A model generated the notes under the pieces. That model was not told where the DNA came from and did no database searches. It saw nothing but the letters and a program-made list of their open reading frames with translations. Below are positions 13,503-15,053 of a stretch of 15,053 nucleotides of DNA, in pieces. The DNA comes from Bacteroidales bacterium (GTDB taxonomy: Bacteria; Bacteroidota; Bacteroidia; Bacteroidales; BM520). The translations under genes and the position numbers were made by a program. The stretch lies in the NCBI GenBank assembly GCA_023230285.1, contig JALNXP010000027.1, forward strand, positions 1-15,053. Direction: 5' to 3'. The stretch's first letter is position 1; every line of letters begins with the position of its first letter.

Positions 13503-14462
13503 ATGGCAAATAGATGGATACATAGATGGATACTGAGAATAATCTTAGTATTATTCGTAGGTATATTTACAAGCTGCGATACACATATTTCGACAGCTGA
13601 CAAAGCAGCAGCTGCAGATAGTTTGAAGACATTGGAAGAAATTCCATCAAAATACGTTTCTATTGATAACGTAAAAATCCATTATAAAACTTATGGCGAA
13701 GGCGATACATGCATCGTTTTTGTACACGGTTTCGGCTGTGACATAAACTCATGGCAAGAACAATTATCATATTTAAAAAATAAAGCTCAAATGCTATTTA
13801 TTGACCTGCCGGGGTATGGCAAAAGCGACAAGCCGCATACGGAATATACGCTTGATTTTTTCGCTAATGCCGTGAAAACCGTGATGGTAGAAACGTTGCA
13901 TGTAAAGTCTCAGCAAGCAAATACGGAAGCGCAGCAAGTGCCATTTATATTAGTCGGGCACAGTCTTGGCACGCCGGTATGCCGGCAGGTCGCTCTTAAA
14001 TATCCGGAATTAGTTTCAAAATTGATAGATATTGATGGTGTTTACTGCTTCTACCCTGCCGATTCGATGATGATAGCGGCTTACAATGCTTTTGCAGAAA
14101 GTTTTAATACAGACACGCTTCGTCCGATAATCGAGGGTTTTGTTGAATCGCTTTGCACAGCGCAGACACCATCTGTCGTGAAAGAATATGCGATATCAAC
14201 GATGCCCGAAACGCCGAAGTATATTGCATATAGCACCATGAAAAACCTCATAGACGAGAAATATTGGACTAATGAAAAAATCAACATTCCAACATTGGTC
14301 ATTGCCTCCAAAAATTCGGGAATACCACCTGATTACAAACAGATAATGAGCAGTTTATACTCCGACATGGAATATTGTGAATTAGACAGCATTGGACATT
14401 TCATCATGATGGAGCAGCCGGAGATGTTTAATGAGATGGTTGAGAAGTTTATTAAAGAATAA
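13503..14462 (+). CDS. Alpha/beta hydrolase lipoprotein
   Basis: From the ATG at 13503 the protein has 319 residues. It begins with a lipoprotein signal peptide: basic MANRWIHRW, a hydrophobic core IILVLFVGIF, and the lipobox FTSC with Cys25. It should be exported and lipid-anchored. The alpha/beta hydrolase part shows the oxyanion motif VHGFGCD (74-80), DLPGYGKSDKP (101-111), nucleophile elbow GHSLG with Ser154, and the catalytic His299 in SIGHFIMMEQPE. The usual acid position after strand 7 reads ASKNSGIPPDY (268-278), so the normal Asp appears to be Asn or Ser; Asp277 could substitute. Without that acid it may be weakly active or non-catalytic. The substrate is unknown. The next gene is a truncated remnant. 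Confidence 0.85.
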   Translation: MANRWIHRWILRIILVLFVGIFTSCDTHISTADKAAAADSLKTLEEIPSKYVSIDNVKIHYKTYGEGDTCIVFVHGFGCDINSWQEQLSYLKNKAQMLFIDLPGYGKSDKPHTEYTLDFFANAVKTVMVETLHVKSQQANTEAQQVPFILVGHSLGTPVCRQVALKYPELVSKLIDIDGVYCFYPADSMMIAAYNAFAESFNTDTLRPIIEGFVESLCTAQTPSVVKEYAISTMPETPKYIAYSTMKNLIDEKYWTNEKINIPTLVIASKNSGIPPDYKQIMSSLYSDMEYCELDSIGHFIMMEQPEMFNEMVEKFIKE

Positions 14463-14474
14463 AGATTATTAATC

Positions 14475-14642
14475 ATGTCCCCGATTCAACAAAAAGCCCT
14501 TGACCTGCTTAACAGCAGTCAACTTATCACCATTGCCTCTATCACCGAAGAAGGCTATCCGCGAACTTTCGCTGTGGCAAAATTAGCTAATCACGACTGG
14601 ACCGTGTATGTTGCGACAGGCACGAGCGGCAATAAAGCGTAG
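14475..14642 (+). pseudogene. Truncated PNPOx-like (pyridoxamine 5'-phosphate oxidase family) gene
   Basis: An in-frame reading runs from ATG 14475 to TAG 14640-14642 for 55 residues, starting MSPIQQKALDLLNSS and continuing ITIASITEEGYPRTFAVAKL and DWTVYVATGTSGNKA. It resembles the N-terminal third of small flavin-binding PNPOx/general stress 26-like proteins, which are about 130-160 residues long. The match stops at a conserved point (usually SxKxxxL) and the rest is missing, with REP-like sequence beginning after it. It lies 12 nt after the hydrolase stop and may once have been in its operon. It is broken by rearrangement; the family call is moderate. Confidence 0.7.
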
Positions 14643-14946
14643 ATTCAAGTAGCAAGTGCGAAAATACAATAAAGAGTTGAGAATTTCTTCTTTTACTTTT
14701 TTATGATTAGAAAAGTAACAAAAAAGTCTTCCGCTGCGTCAAAACCACATCAGCCAATGCGGGTCTGCATTGTTGCTTTGCAACAATTTTGGGTTTGCCT
14801 TGTCAGTTTATAAATCCTTTGACATGACCCCGAAGGGGTCGCATATCTATAGCCTGAAATTTATGACACAGCTGCCAACGACCCCGTAGTGGTCGCATGT
14901 TTGTAATTGATAACCAGCAATTTTGCCATAAACATGTTTTGTTCCG
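14643..14946. other. Non-coding junk or repeat region between gene fragments
   Basis: No credible gene is found on either strand. It holds a hairpin TTGTTGC-TTT-GCAACAA (14770-14786) and two related GACCCC...GGGGTC-type inverted repeats, listed separately. The composition is mixed and it links two broken genes, consistent with accumulated insertion debris. Confidence 0.6.
14826..14898. repeat. REP-like GACCCC hairpin pair
   Basis: GACCCC-GAA-GGGGTC (14826-14840) and GACCCC-GTA-GTGGTC (14880-14894) are both followed by GCAT and start 54 nt apart. The first is a perfect 6-bp stem, the second has one G-T pair. Such palindromic units resemble the dispersed REP-type repeats found between genes in Bacteroidota; whether they recur in this genome cannot be seen here. 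Confidence 0.65.
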
Positions 14947-15053
14947 TCAGGGGCAATAGCTTGGTAGCCGGACTATGGCTCCTTTGTTATTAGGTCCTAC
15001 AATAGTATCCATTTCCCAATCGCCAAAGCGTTTACCGTCAACTTCCGGCGGAC
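14947..15053 (-). pseudogene. IS30-family transposase fragment (continues beyond the window)
   Basis: On the minus strand, 34 residues are readable from the window edge to a TGA (14947-14949). The part PPEVDGKRFGDWEMDTIVGPNNKGAIV is typical of the start of the IS30 DDE catalytic domain (WEMDT holds the first catalytic Asp). After NKGAIV the residues RLPSYCP do not fit the family, so homology ends near 14970 where the REP-like sequence takes over. The transposase is thus cut off and probably inactive; its 5' end lies outside the window. Confidence 0.75.

Overview
The window looks like a chromosomal segment of a Bacteroidota bacterium, most likely Bacteroidales. Supporting signs are the repeated TAnnTTTG -7 promoter boxes just upstream of genes, few visible Shine-Dalgarno sites, a secreted hydrolase with a type IX secretion (T9SS) C-terminal sorting domain, generally AT-rich DNA, and Rex, EFR1-type ferredoxin and FemAB-like genes. 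Species cannot be fixed from the sequence.

Layout. 1-667: the C-terminal third of an EF-G translation factor. It is convergent with a FemAB/FemX-like aminoacyltransferase (712-1830, -), with a long perfect palindrome between them. 1911-2780 (-): patatin-like phospholipase, divergent from an MFS transporter (2964-4157, +). 4158-4598: no protein gene, but a promoter, a strongly folded RNA element (about 4350-4527) and an intrinsic terminator (4530-4555). These lead into an EcoRI-family adenine DNA methyltransferase (4599-5552, restarted here) and a DUF262-HNH nuclease (5598-6707), a candidate restriction-modification or defence pair. 6752-7060 (-): small 3-TM protein with PQ-loop/SemiSWEET-like features. 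7220-9690 (-): two-gene unit of a BAHD-type acyltransferase and a T9SS-exported alpha/beta hydrolase. 9823-10602 (+): EFR1-type flavodoxin/ferredoxin. 10614-10803: two heptanucleotide tandem repeat tracts. 10809-11288: MGMT-fold alkyltransferase-like protein without the active-site Cys. 11418-12065: Rex repressor, followed by an iron-dependent alcohol dehydrogenase (12140-13321) with a strong terminator. 13503-14462: alpha/beta hydrolase lipoprotein. 14475-15053: decayed DNA with a truncated PNPOx-like gene, REP-like inverted repeats and an IS30 transposase fragment.

How the genes work together. Rex and the alcohol dehydrogenase form an NADH-responsive fermentation module; a near-identical 20-bp palindrome sits directly before both start codons and is a good operator candidate. 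The methyltransferase and HNH nuclease have no visible promoter of their own and probably rely on read-through of the structured leader. A 9-nt segment of the leader's apical hairpin is perfectly complementary to the terminator loop region, so RNA-based control of the pair is plausible. The nuclease gene is visibly richer in G+C than the methyltransferase gene, which suggests mosaic origin. This leader-methyltransferase-nuclease unit is the best candidate here for an undescribed system.
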